Notes: generated by a model from the sequence alone, not told the origin. 14,798 nt of DNA from JBCAWW01 sp039024315 (GCA_039024315.1 JBCCQN010000200.1:1-14798), one strand, 5' to 3'; positions 1 through 6,964 are shown, counted from the first letter of the stretch. Made by a program: numbers and translations.

Positions 1-272
1 AAATCATTGAAAAGTTTGGTCTTAAGATTTCCGAATCAAGGCTAGACTTTCTTTTGCTTTTAGAAAACGTAGAGCTAGTAAATCCCTCTTATAATTGGAA
101 CTTAATTAAGGCTGATCCAGATGACAATAAGTTTGTTGATGGTGCGGTATCAGGAAACGTAGATTATTTAGATACTAACGACAAACACTTTCAGGAATTA
201 AAAGAGGTTCATTTCCCGCCCATAAACGTGATTTCACTCGCTGAGTTTGAGAGAATAATTAATGAAAGATAA
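1..272 (+). CDS. PIN-domain toxin-like protein, 3' part only
   Basis: The reading frame is already open at base 3 and runs to TAA at 270-272, so this is the C-terminal 89 residues of a gene that starts before the window; a TTG at 54 is internal and not a real start. The visible part carries the C-terminal half of a PIN nuclease fold: ADPDDNKFVDGAV, then GNVDYLDTNDKHF, then INVISLAEFERI. In PIN-family toxins of type II toxin-antitoxin systems the acidic residues of the D-x-D-D-N-K-F and T-x-D-x-x-F segments help bind the metal for RNA cleavage, and both segments are intact here. The family assignment is firm; the toxin role is inferred, because the antitoxin (usually just upstream) lies outside the window. 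Nothing is seen downstream on this strand except a palindromic repeat at 315-337. Confidence 0.8.
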   Translation, partial: IIEKFGLKISESRLDFLLLLENVELVNPSYNWNLIKADPDDNKFVDGAVSGNVDYLDTNDKHFQELKEVHFPPINVISLAEFERIINER

Positions 273-314
273 TCGCTACTAGCCTTTGATCTACTAACTC
301 AAATGCTGGGGACA

Positions 315-337
315 AGCGTTCCGCGAAGCGGTAAACC
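315..337 (+). repeat. Dispersed palindromic element, copy 1 (short form)
   Basis: AGCGTTCCGCG at 315-325, then AAGC, then GGTAAACC at 330-337. It has the two conserved ends of the family seen at 1686, 3359, 7072, 11156 and 11283, but the central hairpin is missing. It lies in the 97-base gap between two convergent genes. Confidence 0.6.
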
Positions 338-369
338 AAATCCAAAAGCGGCTGATTAATACCCTACTC

Positions 370-1680
370 TCACTCATATTGCTCCAAAACCTGACTATTG
401 GCATCGAGGATACGGATGATATATTTTTCGTATTGAGGCACAAATAGATATTTATCCCGATCCCGATTCTTGACTAACACATGGTCCAGAGGTACTAGCT
501 GGTTGATATCTATGCGCTCAGTTTCAGAGGCTTTAAAAGCCTGAATTAATAGAGCCTTTTCCAGTTTTGCTTGGGGAATTTTAAGTGCTTGATAATCCTC
601 CTTTTGCAACCAATGGGCGCGTTCATTTGGGTAATTAGTACGAGGATGAATTACCAGCATATCGACCAATCCTTGAAAACGAGCCGTCATCCAGAATTGA
701 TCATTTTGTATGGGTACGGCGGCAGATGCCATCTCTTGATTAGCTAACAAAGCAGTGTAATGAGCATTTTCGTAGTGTAGATCTCCCTTTTCGGTCAAGG
801 CCACTTGATTGATGGTCAAAGGATCAATACCCGTAAATTCCTGAAACCACTGTGCCATTTTGATCCATTCACTATTGGTTCGCTCATAGATGTGGGCATA
901 ACCCGCATGAACCAGCAGTTTGGCGGTAGAGTCTCGCTCAAAAACTTGCGCTAAGTTGCGTGCCTGCACAGAATCTCTTTGGCTGCCGGTCAAACTTCCC
1001 TGTTCTTCGTAAGCAAGCAACTCAAAGCCTATTTCAAGAGCCGTCCGAGCAAGGTTAGCATATTGGGGTTCACACAAATAAACACCTGATTTCAATAGCG
1101 GAACCTTCTCTTGATTGAGACGATCGATATCTCCATGGCTAAATGTTTCTGCAGCGAAATATCGATACCCCAAGTCGTAAAGATCTTGCAATAAACTGCG
1201 TGTAAATACTCGGTGCAGTGCCACATGATGAGCTTCGTTGATCATGAGCACCTGTTGGTCAGCGGCAGCGGCTACGATGGTTCCTTTGGCCTCTTTTAAT
1301 GCTACGGTTTTTAAAGCCTGCTGCAAACTGTCTTGATTGGGTTTGCGGGGAGGTTCACCCATGAGTCGGTTCCAGCTCTCCAAGACGGTTTGGTATTCCC
1401 CAACGGTTGAGAGCGAAGTCCCCAATGCCTGATAGTACATATCCGTTGGATATTGTTGTAAAAGGCTTTCCTTCCTCTGAAGCATGTCCTGCAAGCTTTC
1501 GAGATAGTTGCCATTGGTTACCATACCAAAAAGGGCGCTCTTGGATTCCTGCTCAAGGCTATCGGTAGGCGTCAAAAGCTGAAGGACAAAATCAAGGTTT
1601 TCTTCTGGATTTGTTTGAGGGGCCTCTTTACACGCAACAAGTATGCTACTTATCAGGCAAAGTATAAGTATTCGGGTCAT
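370..1680 (-). CDS. Lipoprotein with ChaN/erythromycin-esterase-like domain
   Basis: A 436-residue protein with a lipoprotein signal: a short basic start, a hydrophobic run, and lipobox L-V-A-C with the lipidated Cys at 17. It should be anchored in the envelope facing the periplasm or the surface. Residues about 130-300 resemble the ChaN/EreA (Tiki-like) superfamily: MINEAHH with E149, H151 and H152, about 27 residues later the second acidic motif AAETF (E178), then R241 and LLVHAGYAHIYE with H258 and H263. In that superfamily such Glu and His residues form a hydrolase or haem-binding pocket. Residues 20-125 are helical and 300-436 are of unknown fold. I do not assign a substrate. The gene lies downstream of proS on the same strand, but a strong terminator and a palindromic repeat separate them, so it is probably transcribed alone. 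No consensus promoter was found upstream. No Shine-Dalgarno precedes the ATG; A-rich sequence does. Confidence 0.72.
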   Translation of the reverse strand: MTRILILCLISSILVACKEAPQTNPEENLDFVLQLLTPTDSLEQESKSALFGMVTNGNYLESLQDMLQRKESLLQQYPTDMYYQALGTSLSTVGEYQTVLESWNRLMGEPPRKPNQDSLQQALKTVALKEAKGTIVAAAADQQVLMINEAHHVALHRVFTRSLLQDLYDLGYRYFAAETFSHGDIDRLNQEKVPLLKSGVYLCEPQYANLARTALEIGFELLAYEEQGSLTGSQRDSVQARNLAQVFERDSTAKLLVHAGYAHIYERTNSEWIKMAQWFQEFTGIDPLTINQVALTEKGDLHYENAHYTALLANQEMASAAVPIQNDQFWMTARFQGLVDMLVIHPRTNYPNERAHWLQKEDYQALKIPQAKLEKALLIQAFKASETERIDINQLVPLDHVLVKNRDRDKYLFVPQYEKYIIRILDANSQVLEQYE

Positions 1681-1685
1681 TTTTA

Positions 1686-1726
1686 GGGTTTTTACCTCCC
1701 GATAGCTATCGGGAGCGCGGAACGCT
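1686..1726 (-). repeat. Dispersed palindromic element, copy 2
   Basis: On the minus strand: AGCGTTCCGCG (1726-1716), a perfect 20-bp palindrome (1715-1696, centred on CCCGATAGCTATCGGG), then GGTAAAAACCC. It ends five bases before the lipoprotein ATG, so if transcribed it places a hairpin directly over the ribosome-loading region. The palindrome is identical to the one at 11164-11183. Confidence 0.8.
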
Positions 1727-1790
1727 CAGCCGTAGATTTTCAGATTGCTTTACTCTCTCTAAATAATGAAAAATTTGCGAAGAGGTTCAC

Positions 1791-1826
1791 AAAAAAAGTC
1801 GGATACCCAAAAGGCATCCGACTTTT
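1791..1826 (-). terminator. Rho-independent terminator of proS
   Basis: Perfect 11-bp inverted repeat, arms 1794-1804 and 1816-1826 (GTCGGAT core) around an 11-base loop. On the minus strand it is followed at once by seven T (1797-1791, overlapping the A-rich end of the arm). It begins 18 bases after the proS stop, as expected for its terminator. Confidence 0.88.
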
Positions 1827-1843
1827 CAATTTATGAGAGAGGA

Positions 1844-3331
1844 CTAGTACGCCTTCGCAAAAATCACTCTCTGTTTAGAAGGCTGGCCTGAATAGACGCA
1901 AACACCTTCTTCTAGTTCATTATCAACTGGGATACAACGAATGGTAGCCTTCGTCTCGGCTTGAATCTTCTCCTCGGTCTCAGTGGTACCATCCCAATGA
2001 GCGAGCAGGAAGCCAGGGATATCATCATCCAGCGCCGCTTTAAACTCTTCCCAGCTGTCTACCTTGCGGGTATGAGCGGTACGGAAGTCTAATGCTTTTT
2101 GATAGATATTTTGCTGGATTTCGTCCAACAAAGCTTTGATATCCTGTGGCAAAGAATCGGTCAAATCACGCACTTCTTTGCTCAACAAATCACGACGCGC
2201 TACTTCAATTTTACCGTTTTCCAGATCGCGCATACCAAGTCCAAGGCGAACAGGCACTCCTTTAAGCTCCCATTCGGCAAATTTCCAGCCTGGCTTCTTA
2301 GTATCGTCATCGTCTACTTTGACACGGATCCCAAGGGCCTTCAGAGAAGCAGCTATTTCATTGATCTTAGCTAGCACTGTCTCTTTTTGCTCATCATTGC
2401 GGTAGATAGGTACAAATACCACTTGGATAGGCGCAAGTACTGGGGGTAATACCAGACCATTATCGTCAGAGTGCGTCATAATCAAGGCTCCCATCAGACG
2501 GGTAGAGACTCCCCAAGAGGTGGCCCAGACGTACTCTTCTTTATTGTCTTTATTGGCAAACTTCACATCAAAAGCCTTGGCAAAGTTTTGCCCGAGGAAG
2601 TGAGAAGTACCTGATTGTAGGGCCTTACCATCCTGCATCATGGCTTCGATGGTATAAGTATCCAAAGCTCCCGCAAAACGCTCCCGCTCGGTTTTGACAC
2701 CGCGCACTACTGGAATGGCGAGGGTTTGTTCGGCGAAGTCGCCATACACATTTAGCATCTGCACGGCCTCGTCGATAGCCTCTTGCTCGGTAGCGTGAGC
2801 GGTATGGCCTTCTTGCCACAAAAACTCAGCGGTACGGAGGAACATACGGGTACGCAGCTCCCAGCGCACTACATTGGCCCATTGGTTGATGAGCAAAGGC
2901 AGGTCGCGATAGGACTGAATCCAGTTGCGATAAGTACTCCAGATGATAGTCTCAGAAGTAGGACGGACGATAAGTTCCTCCTCTAGTTTTGCCTCTGGGT
3001 CTACGACAACGCCACCACCGTTTGGATCATTTTTAAGGCGGTAGTGCGTTACGACAGCACATTCTTTGGCAAATCCTTCGACGTGGTCGGCTTCTTTGCT
3101 GAGAAAGCTTTTCGGGATAAATAGCGGGAAATAGGCATTGACGTGCCCAGTGTCTTTGAACATATCATCTAGGATGCGTTGCATACGTTCCCAGATGGCG
3201 TAGCCGTAGGGCTTGATCACCATACAGCCACGGACTTCAGAGTTTTCGGCCAGATCGGCCTTTTTGACTAGCTCGTTGTACCAGTCAGCGTAGCTTTCGC
3301 TACGAGAGGTCAATTTTTTTCCTTTCGCCAT
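1844..3331 (-). CDS. proS: Prolyl-tRNA synthetase, short eukaryote/archaeon-like type
   Basis: Charges tRNA-Pro with proline in the cytoplasm, using ATP. The 495 residues fit the short class (ProS type 3), which lacks the inserted editing domain of the E. coli type. The catalytic core spans about 30-300: R-P-T-S-E at 123-127 (proline pocket), class II motif 2 with R156 and E158 in VVRWELR, the GTSHFLGQNF segment at 241-250, and motif 3 with R278 in GVSTRLMGALIM. An anticodon-binding domain follows from about 301 to 400. The C-terminal domain ends in FAKAY, with the terminal Tyr usual in this class. That domain keeps Cys466 and Cys478, but the segment where relatives often have a further zinc Cys reads Y-S-G here, so zinc binding may be reduced. 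The ATG at 3331 fits a promoter ending at 3382, giving a leader of about 45 nt that contains a palindromic element. Transcribed alone, ending at the terminator at 1791-1826. Confidence 0.97.
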   Translation of the reverse strand: MAKGKKLTSRSESYADWYNELVKKADLAENSEVRGCMVIKPYGYAIWERMQRILDDMFKDTGHVNAYFPLFIPKSFLSKEADHVEGFAKECAVVTHYRLKNDPNGGGVVVDPEAKLEEELIVRPTSETIIWSTYRNWIQSYRDLPLLINQWANVVRWELRTRMFLRTAEFLWQEGHTAHATEQEAIDEAVQMLNVYGDFAEQTLAIPVVRGVKTERERFAGALDTYTIEAMMQDGKALQSGTSHFLGQNFAKAFDVKFANKDNKEEYVWATSWGVSTRLMGALIMTHSDDNGLVLPPVLAPIQVVFVPIYRNDEQKETVLAKINEIAASLKALGIRVKVDDDDTKKPGWKFAEWELKGVPVRLGLGMRDLENGKIEVARRDLLSKEVRDLTDSLPQDIKALLDEIQQNIYQKALDFRTAHTRKVDSWEEFKAALDDDIPGFLLAHWDGTTETEEKIQAETKATIRCIPVDNELEEGVCVYSGQPSKQRVIFAKAY

Positions 3332-3358
3332 TATTGGAGATTAACATTTTTGGAACAT

Positions 3359-3381
3359 AGCGTTCCGCGCTTTAGCGGAGG
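3359..3381 (+). repeat. Dispersed palindromic element, copy 3 (in the proS leader)
   Basis: AGCGTTCCGCG at 3359-3369 matches the family core exactly; the following CTTTAGCGGAGG can pair within itself (CGCT with AGCG) and differs from the longer copies. The copy lies between the proS promoter and start codon, so it should be transcribed in antisense orientation at the 5' end of the proS mRNA. Confidence 0.6.
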
Positions 3382-3412
3382 CAAAAATAAATCCGCCAAG
3401 CAGTAAAACAAA
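3382..3412 (-). promoter_or_regulatory. proS promoter, Bacteroidota housekeeping type
   Basis: On the minus strand a -33 TTTG (3412-3409) and a -7 TATTTTTG (3389-3382) are separated by exactly 19 bases. This matches the Bacteroidota consensus TTTG-N19-TAnnTTTG fully. Transcription should begin near 3376, giving proS a leader of roughly 45 nt. Confidence 0.8.
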
Positions 3413-3586
3413 ATGGGATATAAACGTAGAGAGGAGAAGTTTTGGTACGATCGAAGAACACGAATGTTCAGAAATGTTACACGTTTGCAGTTTTAGCCTA
3501 ACTATTGCCGCCCTTTTTTAGTATTTTAAGTACTAATAAGACAGTCGATGTAATGACCCACAATGGAATTTGACGTCTTTAATGTG

Positions 3587-3594
3587 TATATTTG
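3587..3594 (+). promoter_or_regulatory. Probable -7 promoter box of the Arg-Ser-tailed lipoprotein gene
   Basis: TATATTTG matches TAnnTTTG fully. No TTTG lies at the preferred 19-base distance; the nearest, 3569-3572, is only 14 bases away. Transcription should begin near 3601, which rules out the in-frame TTG at 3592 as a start and supports the ATG at 3634. Confidence 0.5.
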
Positions 3595-3633
3595 AAATTG
3601 AACAAAGAGACAGATCAACCAGATATCTATATT

Positions 3634-4926
3634 ATGAAGCAATTATCTTTCCTCCTACTCGCCGCCGTTGCTTTTAGCTTCGTGGCTTGTTCGGGACCAA
3701 GGTATGCGTCTACTACCGAGTATGATGACGTATATTATTCATCGTCTGACAGGACGGAAGCAGTAGCCACTGCACGTGTTGAGGAAGCTTATGAAACTAC
3801 TCGTGAGGTGTATCGCGAGCCAGTTGACAGCTACAACGATACTTATTACGCAGACGATGACTTTTATTATAGTCGTCGTATCCGTCGTTTCAATAGCGTA
3901 AGTGCTAACTATGGCAACTGGCGCTATTACGATCCTTATTTTTCCAATGACCTATATTATGTCATGGGTACCAATTCTTGGAACGCTTGGAACAATAACG
4001 GATGGTATAGCTGGAATCAGCCTCGTTTTGGTCGCAGTTGGAATGCCGTTTACTTTGGTGGAGGTTTTAACCCTTACTGGGGTGGTGGATTTAACAACTT
4101 CAATACCTGGACCAATTACGGATTTTACGATCCATTCGTAAATGCCTATTATGGATATTCTCCATTCTACGGCAATGCTTTCGCTGGAAATAGCTTTTAC
4201 AATCCATACGCCTTCGGTGGAGGTTTTGGCGGCCCATGGGGTTCTCCGGCTTTCGCTACAGGTGGAGCATATTACTGTCCTCCAGGAGGTTTCATTCCTG
4301 CAAATGGTTGGACTCGTTGGAGAAACAATGCAAACGCGAACAACAATTATGTAACCCGCGTGCGTAATTCTTCTACTTCCACTGGTTCTCAAACGAACTA
4401 CACTGGTAATGCTGCTACTAGCCCAAGAACAAGCAGTAGCCCAACCCGTAATTCGCAGTACCTAGCGCCTCGTGCCAGAAATACAGCTTCGGCTACTCGT
4501 CCGACACGCACGGCTACTGGTACTAGTCGTACCGCTACCAGCCCTAGCCGCACTGCAACTAGTCCGAGTCGTAGCACAACGACAAGACCAGGACGTACAA
4601 GTACCTCACCTGACCGTCGTACTTACACTTCCCCATCTAGAAGTACCAGTCCTTCGCGTAGCACGACGACGACACCTCGCCGTACCTACACTTCGCCTAG
4701 TCGCTCTACCAGCACTAGACCTAGCCGTAGCTATAGTTCGCCAAGTCGTTCTTCTAGTAGCCCAAGCCGCTCTTACAGCTCTCCAAGCCGTTCTAGCAGC
4801 CCAAGCCGTAGCTATAGTAGCCCAAGTCGCTCTAGCAGCAGCCCAAGCCGTTCTTATAGTTCACCAAGCCGTTCTAGCAGCTCTCCTTCAAGAAGCAGCA
4901 GTTCTGGTGGATCGCGTAGACGATAG
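3634..4926 (+). CDS. Surface-type lipoprotein with Tyr/Asn/Gly/Trp-rich body and Arg-Ser-rich tail
   Basis: A 430-residue protein. The frame extends upstream to a TTG at 3592, but the ATG at 3634 is chosen because a lipoprotein signal begins there and a promoter box overlaps the upstream part. The signal is M-K-Q followed by a hydrophobic run and F-V-A-C, with the lipidated Cys at 19. Residues 24-80 are rich in Tyr and acidic residues. Residues 90-235 are low in complexity and dominated by Asn, Gly, Trp, Tyr and Phe (WNAWNNNGWYSW, FGGGFNPYWGGGF). From about 262 to the end the chain is almost only Ser, Thr, Pro and Arg in S-P-S-R-S type repeats, closing with GGSRRR; it is strongly basic with one Asp. 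Bacteroidota have similar Tyr/Asp/Arg-rich lipoproteins of unknown function (some annotated 'vitellogenin II precursor'). No enzyme domain is visible. It precedes an outer-membrane barrel gene, from which a terminator separates it. A structural or polyanion-binding role is only a guess. Confidence 0.85.
   Translation: MKQLSFLLLAAVAFSFVACSGPRYASTTEYDDVYYSSSDRTEAVATARVEEAYETTREVYREPVDSYNDTYYADDDFYYSRRIRRFNSVSANYGNWRYYDPYFSNDLYYVMGTNSWNAWNNNGWYSWNQPRFGRSWNAVYFGGGFNPYWGGGFNNFNTWTNYGFYDPFVNAYYGYSPFYGNAFAGNSFYNPYAFGGGFGGPWGSPAFATGGAYYCPPGGFIPANGWTRWRNNANANNNYVTRVRNSSTSTGSQTNYTGNAATSPRTSSSPTRNSQYLAPRARNTASATRPTRTATGTSRTATSPSRTATSPSRSTTTRPGRTSTSPDRRTYTSPSRSTSPSRSTTTTPRRTYTSPSRSTSTRPSRSYSSPSRSSSSPSRSYSSPSRSSSPSRSYSSPSRSSSSPSRSYSSPSRSSSSPSRSSSSGGSRRR
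4525..4905 (+). repeat. In-gene tandem repeats coding for the Ser-Pro-Ser-Arg-Ser tail
   Basis: Degenerate tandem repeats of about 15-27 bases, such as CCAAGCCGTTCTAGCAGC, encode (Y/S)SSPSRS units. Synonymous codons vary between units (AGC, AGT, TCT; CGT, CGC), so the repeat is older than the last DNA duplication or is kept by selection on the protein. The later units (4740-4900) are the most alike in DNA and could slip. Confidence 0.75.
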
Positions 4927-4950
4927 ATAAAAGATCATACACAGATATTC

Positions 4951-4978
4951 AAAAGGGCGGGTTATTCCCGCCCTTTTT
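4951..4978 (+). terminator. Rho-independent terminator after the Arg-Ser-tailed lipoprotein
   Basis: Perfect 11-bp stem, arms 4951-4961 and 4967-4977 (GGGCGGG/CCCGCCC with flanking A and T), a 5-base loop and a T run. It lies 24 bases after the stop codon. Confidence 0.92.
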
Positions 4979-5016
4979 AGTTAATTTGTCGTATGGTGCA
5001 AACCGATTTTTAGGCT

Positions 5017-6615
5017 ATGAAACATATACTTTCTTTCCTCTTTATTGTCAGTTTATCTACTAGTCTTTTACTAGCTCAAAACGAAGCTGACGCACTAAGG
5101 CACTCTCAGACAGGATTAGTTGGTTCGGCCCGCGCCTTGGGCATGGGTGGTGCATTTTCTGCTGTAGGAGCAGATATTTCTTCAGGATATCTGAACCCCG
5201 CTGGTTTGGGGCTTTTACGCAGCTCAAAGTTTACCGTAAGTCCCGTTTTCAGGGTCAACACTGATAATGCCGAGTTCTTAGGTAATAGCGAAAATAATAG
5301 CCGCAGTCGTCTCAACATGAACAATTGGGGCTATGTCGTCAATAAGAAGCTATACTACGATACCGGTAGCGAGCGGCGGGAAGTAGAGCGAGGCCTCAAA
5401 GCATGGACCTTTGGCATCGGGCAGCATCAGTTGGAAAATTACTATCGTAATACGCAAACAGGAGGCTTCAATGAGTTTAGCTCCATCAGCCAAGCTCTTG
5501 CCGCTAATGCGCAAGGCATCAATCCTGCGAATCTGGGGGACTTCTCTAATGAGCGTCTGGCCTTTGATACCTTTATTATTGACACAGTACTTAATCGTGG
5601 TGGTGATGCTTATTTTGGAGCCATGAATCGTGGACAAATAGATCAGCGCTTCCAGCGTATTGAGACTGGCCGTCGTAATGAGTGGTTTATTTCTCTTGCG
5701 GGAAATTTTGAAGACAAGCTTTATATAGGGGGTACTGTTGGCATCCAAAGGCTAGAGTATTCTCAACGCTTCAACGTGCAGGAAATAGACGTAAATAACC
5801 TTTACGAATTTTACGATCCAGACCCTGACAATGGCTTTCCGTTGGAAATTGCGAGTCAGGAAATCCGATTTAGTGAGTGGTTTGGCACCTTTGGCTCAGG
5901 AATTAATGCAAAATTAGGGGTAATTTTTCGCCCCACTGATCCACTGCGCATTGGCGTTACCTTTCACAGCCCCTCTTATTTCAGTTTGACAGATACTTTT
6001 AACTCTCAATTGGTTCATGTCACTCAGGTGGAAACAGGGACAGAAGAATTGAGTTCGCCTTCTCTCACTCCAGGAAGATTTGAATATAATTTGACAACTC
6101 CCTACAAAATCACTGCTGGATTTATGTATCTCCTTGGTAAGTCGGGATTTATCTCCGGAGATGTTGATTATATTGACTACAGTTTTTCCAATCTTAGCTC
6201 GAACGGAAATTTGGGAAGCCCGGACTTTTATAGTTTTGAACAAGAAAACGAAAATGTAAATACGCTCTATCAAGCGGCGCTTAATTTTCGCGTGGGAGGA
6301 GAGTATCGCTATGATATATTCCGTTTACGGGCTGGATACAGCTATTTTGGCAGCCCTTATTCTACCGAAGGTTCGGTATATCAGGACCCAAATAATCCCG
6401 AAACGCTCCTAAATATTGATGGTAGCAGAAATTTTATTACCTTAGGGGTAGGCATTAGGCAACCGAATTATTTTATTGACGTTGCTTATGTAAACCAGCA
6501 GTCTCAAGACAAGTTCAGTCCTTACACTGCAAACGATCCTAGCATATTTTCACCGACTGTAGTCAGCAACAACCTGCAACATCATACTACATTAACCGTT
6601 GGTTTCAATTTCTAG
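5017..6615 (+). CDS. OmpP1/FadL-like outer-membrane beta-barrel protein
   Basis: A 532-residue outer-membrane protein. A Sec signal peptide (M-K-H, hydrophobic run, S-L-L-L-A) is probably cut after Ala20, leaving Gln21. The start of the mature protein, GSARALGMGGAFSAVGADI and then LNPAGL (N60-P61-A62-G63), is the N-terminal hatch signature of the FadL/OmpP1/TodX family, whose members move hydrophobic compounds across the outer membrane. The rest alternates hydrophobic and polar residues with many Tyr, Phe and Gly, as in a beta barrel, and the chain ends in LTVGFNF, the terminal-Phe strand recognised by the BAM machinery. The length exceeds the roughly 420-450 residues of classical FadL, mainly through long loops. 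Bacteroidota relatives are often annotated as hemin receptors; the substrate here is unknown. It follows the lipoprotein gene after a terminator. A TTAATTTG box (4981-4988) might be its promoter but misses the consensus by one base. No terminator follows, so it may be read together with the next gene. Confidence 0.88.
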   Translation: MKHILSFLFIVSLSTSLLLAQNEADALRHSQTGLVGSARALGMGGAFSAVGADISSGYLNPAGLGLLRSSKFTVSPVFRVNTDNAEFLGNSENNSRSRLNMNNWGYVVNKKLYYDTGSERREVERGLKAWTFGIGQHQLENYYRNTQTGGFNEFSSISQALAANAQGINPANLGDFSNERLAFDTFIIDTVLNRGGDAYFGAMNRGQIDQRFQRIETGRRNEWFISLAGNFEDKLYIGGTVGIQRLEYSQRFNVQEIDVNNLYEFYDPDPDNGFPLEIASQEIRFSEWFGTFGSGINAKLGVIFRPTDPLRIGVTFHSPSYFSLTDTFNSQLVHVTQVETGTEELSSPSLTPGRFEYNLTTPYKITAGFMYLLGKSGFISGDVDYIDYSFSNLSSNGNLGSPDFYSFEQENENVNTLYQAALNFRVGGEYRYDIFRLRAGYSYFGSPYSTEGSVYQDPNNPETLLNIDGSRNFITLGVGIRQPNYFIDVAYVNQQSQDKFSPYTANDPSIFSPTVVSNNLQHHTTLTVGFNF

Positions 6616-6698
6616 GAATTATTTTGAACCAATTTTTTAAGCTCAGTAAATAAGACTCTATGACGCACTGTTACCTTTAATTTGTACATCAACAGTTA

Positions 6699-6704
6699 AA
6701 GGAA
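6699..6704 (+). promoter_or_regulatory. Shine-Dalgarno-like site of the 84-residue protein gene
   Basis: AAGGAA ends five bases before the ATG at 6710. Such a site is uncommon in this window, where most starts follow A/T-rich sequence; it supports this start. Confidence 0.45.
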
Positions 6705-6709
6705 GAGCT

Positions 6710-6964
6710 ATGAGTAATCCAATCCGTCAGATTGTGACCGACGATCTCTACACAAAGTTGGTCTCACTAAACTTGCTCAACCAAAAAGTCATTCGCGACT
6801 TCTTGATCAAACGTCAGTATCTAGACTTGCGTCGATCAGGCCACCGCTCCGCGGAAGCCATCGAAATGGTCCTAGACGATTATCCGTACCTACAGTTCGA
6901 CACTGTGCGTAAGATCATCTACAGCGTTAAACTTCCGGAAGAAGTGAATGCAAATGCGGCTTGA
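6710..6964 (+). CDS. Small helix-turn-helix-like protein of unknown function
   Basis: An 84-residue soluble protein without signal peptide or membrane segment. I do not recognise a named family. It looks fully helical. Residues 6-40 form one or two amphipathic helices with many Arg and Lys (RDFLIKRQYLDLRRSGHR). Residues 47-72 read SAEAIEMVLDDYPYLQFDTVRKIIYSV-like, that is helix, short turn at Y-P-Y-L, then a basic helix, a shape typical of DNA-binding helix-turn-helix motifs. The tail (EEVNANAA) is probably disordered. The ordered codons, a Shine-Dalgarno-like site and a strong terminator 50 bases downstream show that it is a real gene. It lies 94 bases after the barrel gene on the same strand, so it may be co-transcribed or use its own promoter near 6677. 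A regulatory or nucleoid role is possible but only inferred. Confidence 0.8.
   Translation: MSNPIRQIVTDDLYTKLVSLNLLNQKVIRDFLIKRQYLDLRRSGHRSAEAIEMVLDDYPYLQFDTVRKIIYSVKLPEEVNANAA

Larger units (their letters stand above)
3332..3633. other. Divergent intergenic region between proS and the Arg-Ser-tailed lipoprotein
   Basis: These 302 bases hold no supported gene. They contain the proS promoter and leader (minus strand), palindromic element copy 3, and a -7-like box for the rightward lipoprotein. Also present are an imperfect palindrome at 3518-3536 (arms TTAGTA and TACTAA) and, just before it, CCGCCC followed by T residues. The latter resembles the right arm and tail of the terminator at 4951-4978 but has no left arm. 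The middle (3413-3505) shows no feature I can support. Confidence 0.6.

Noticed and set aside
3952..4392. 146-residue antisense frame inside the lipoprotein gene
   Set aside because: Ser/Thr/Ile-rich shadow of the Tyr/Asn/Gly coding strand, with no promoter or ribosome site.
4740..4900. Regular repeats resembling a CRISPR array
   Set aside because: The repeats are codon-phased, degenerate and coding, with no unique spacers or cas genes.
4472..4930. 152-residue frame rich in Leu, Val and Ala overlapping the lipoprotein tail
   Set aside because: It is the frame-shifted reading of the Ser-Arg repeats; its composition follows from the repeat and it has no start signals.
4981..4988. TTAATTTG as a promoter box for the OmpP1/FadL gene (the same 8-mer also at 6677-6684)
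   Set aside because: One base off TAnnTTTG and no TTTG at the right distance; kept only as a remark in the gene entries.
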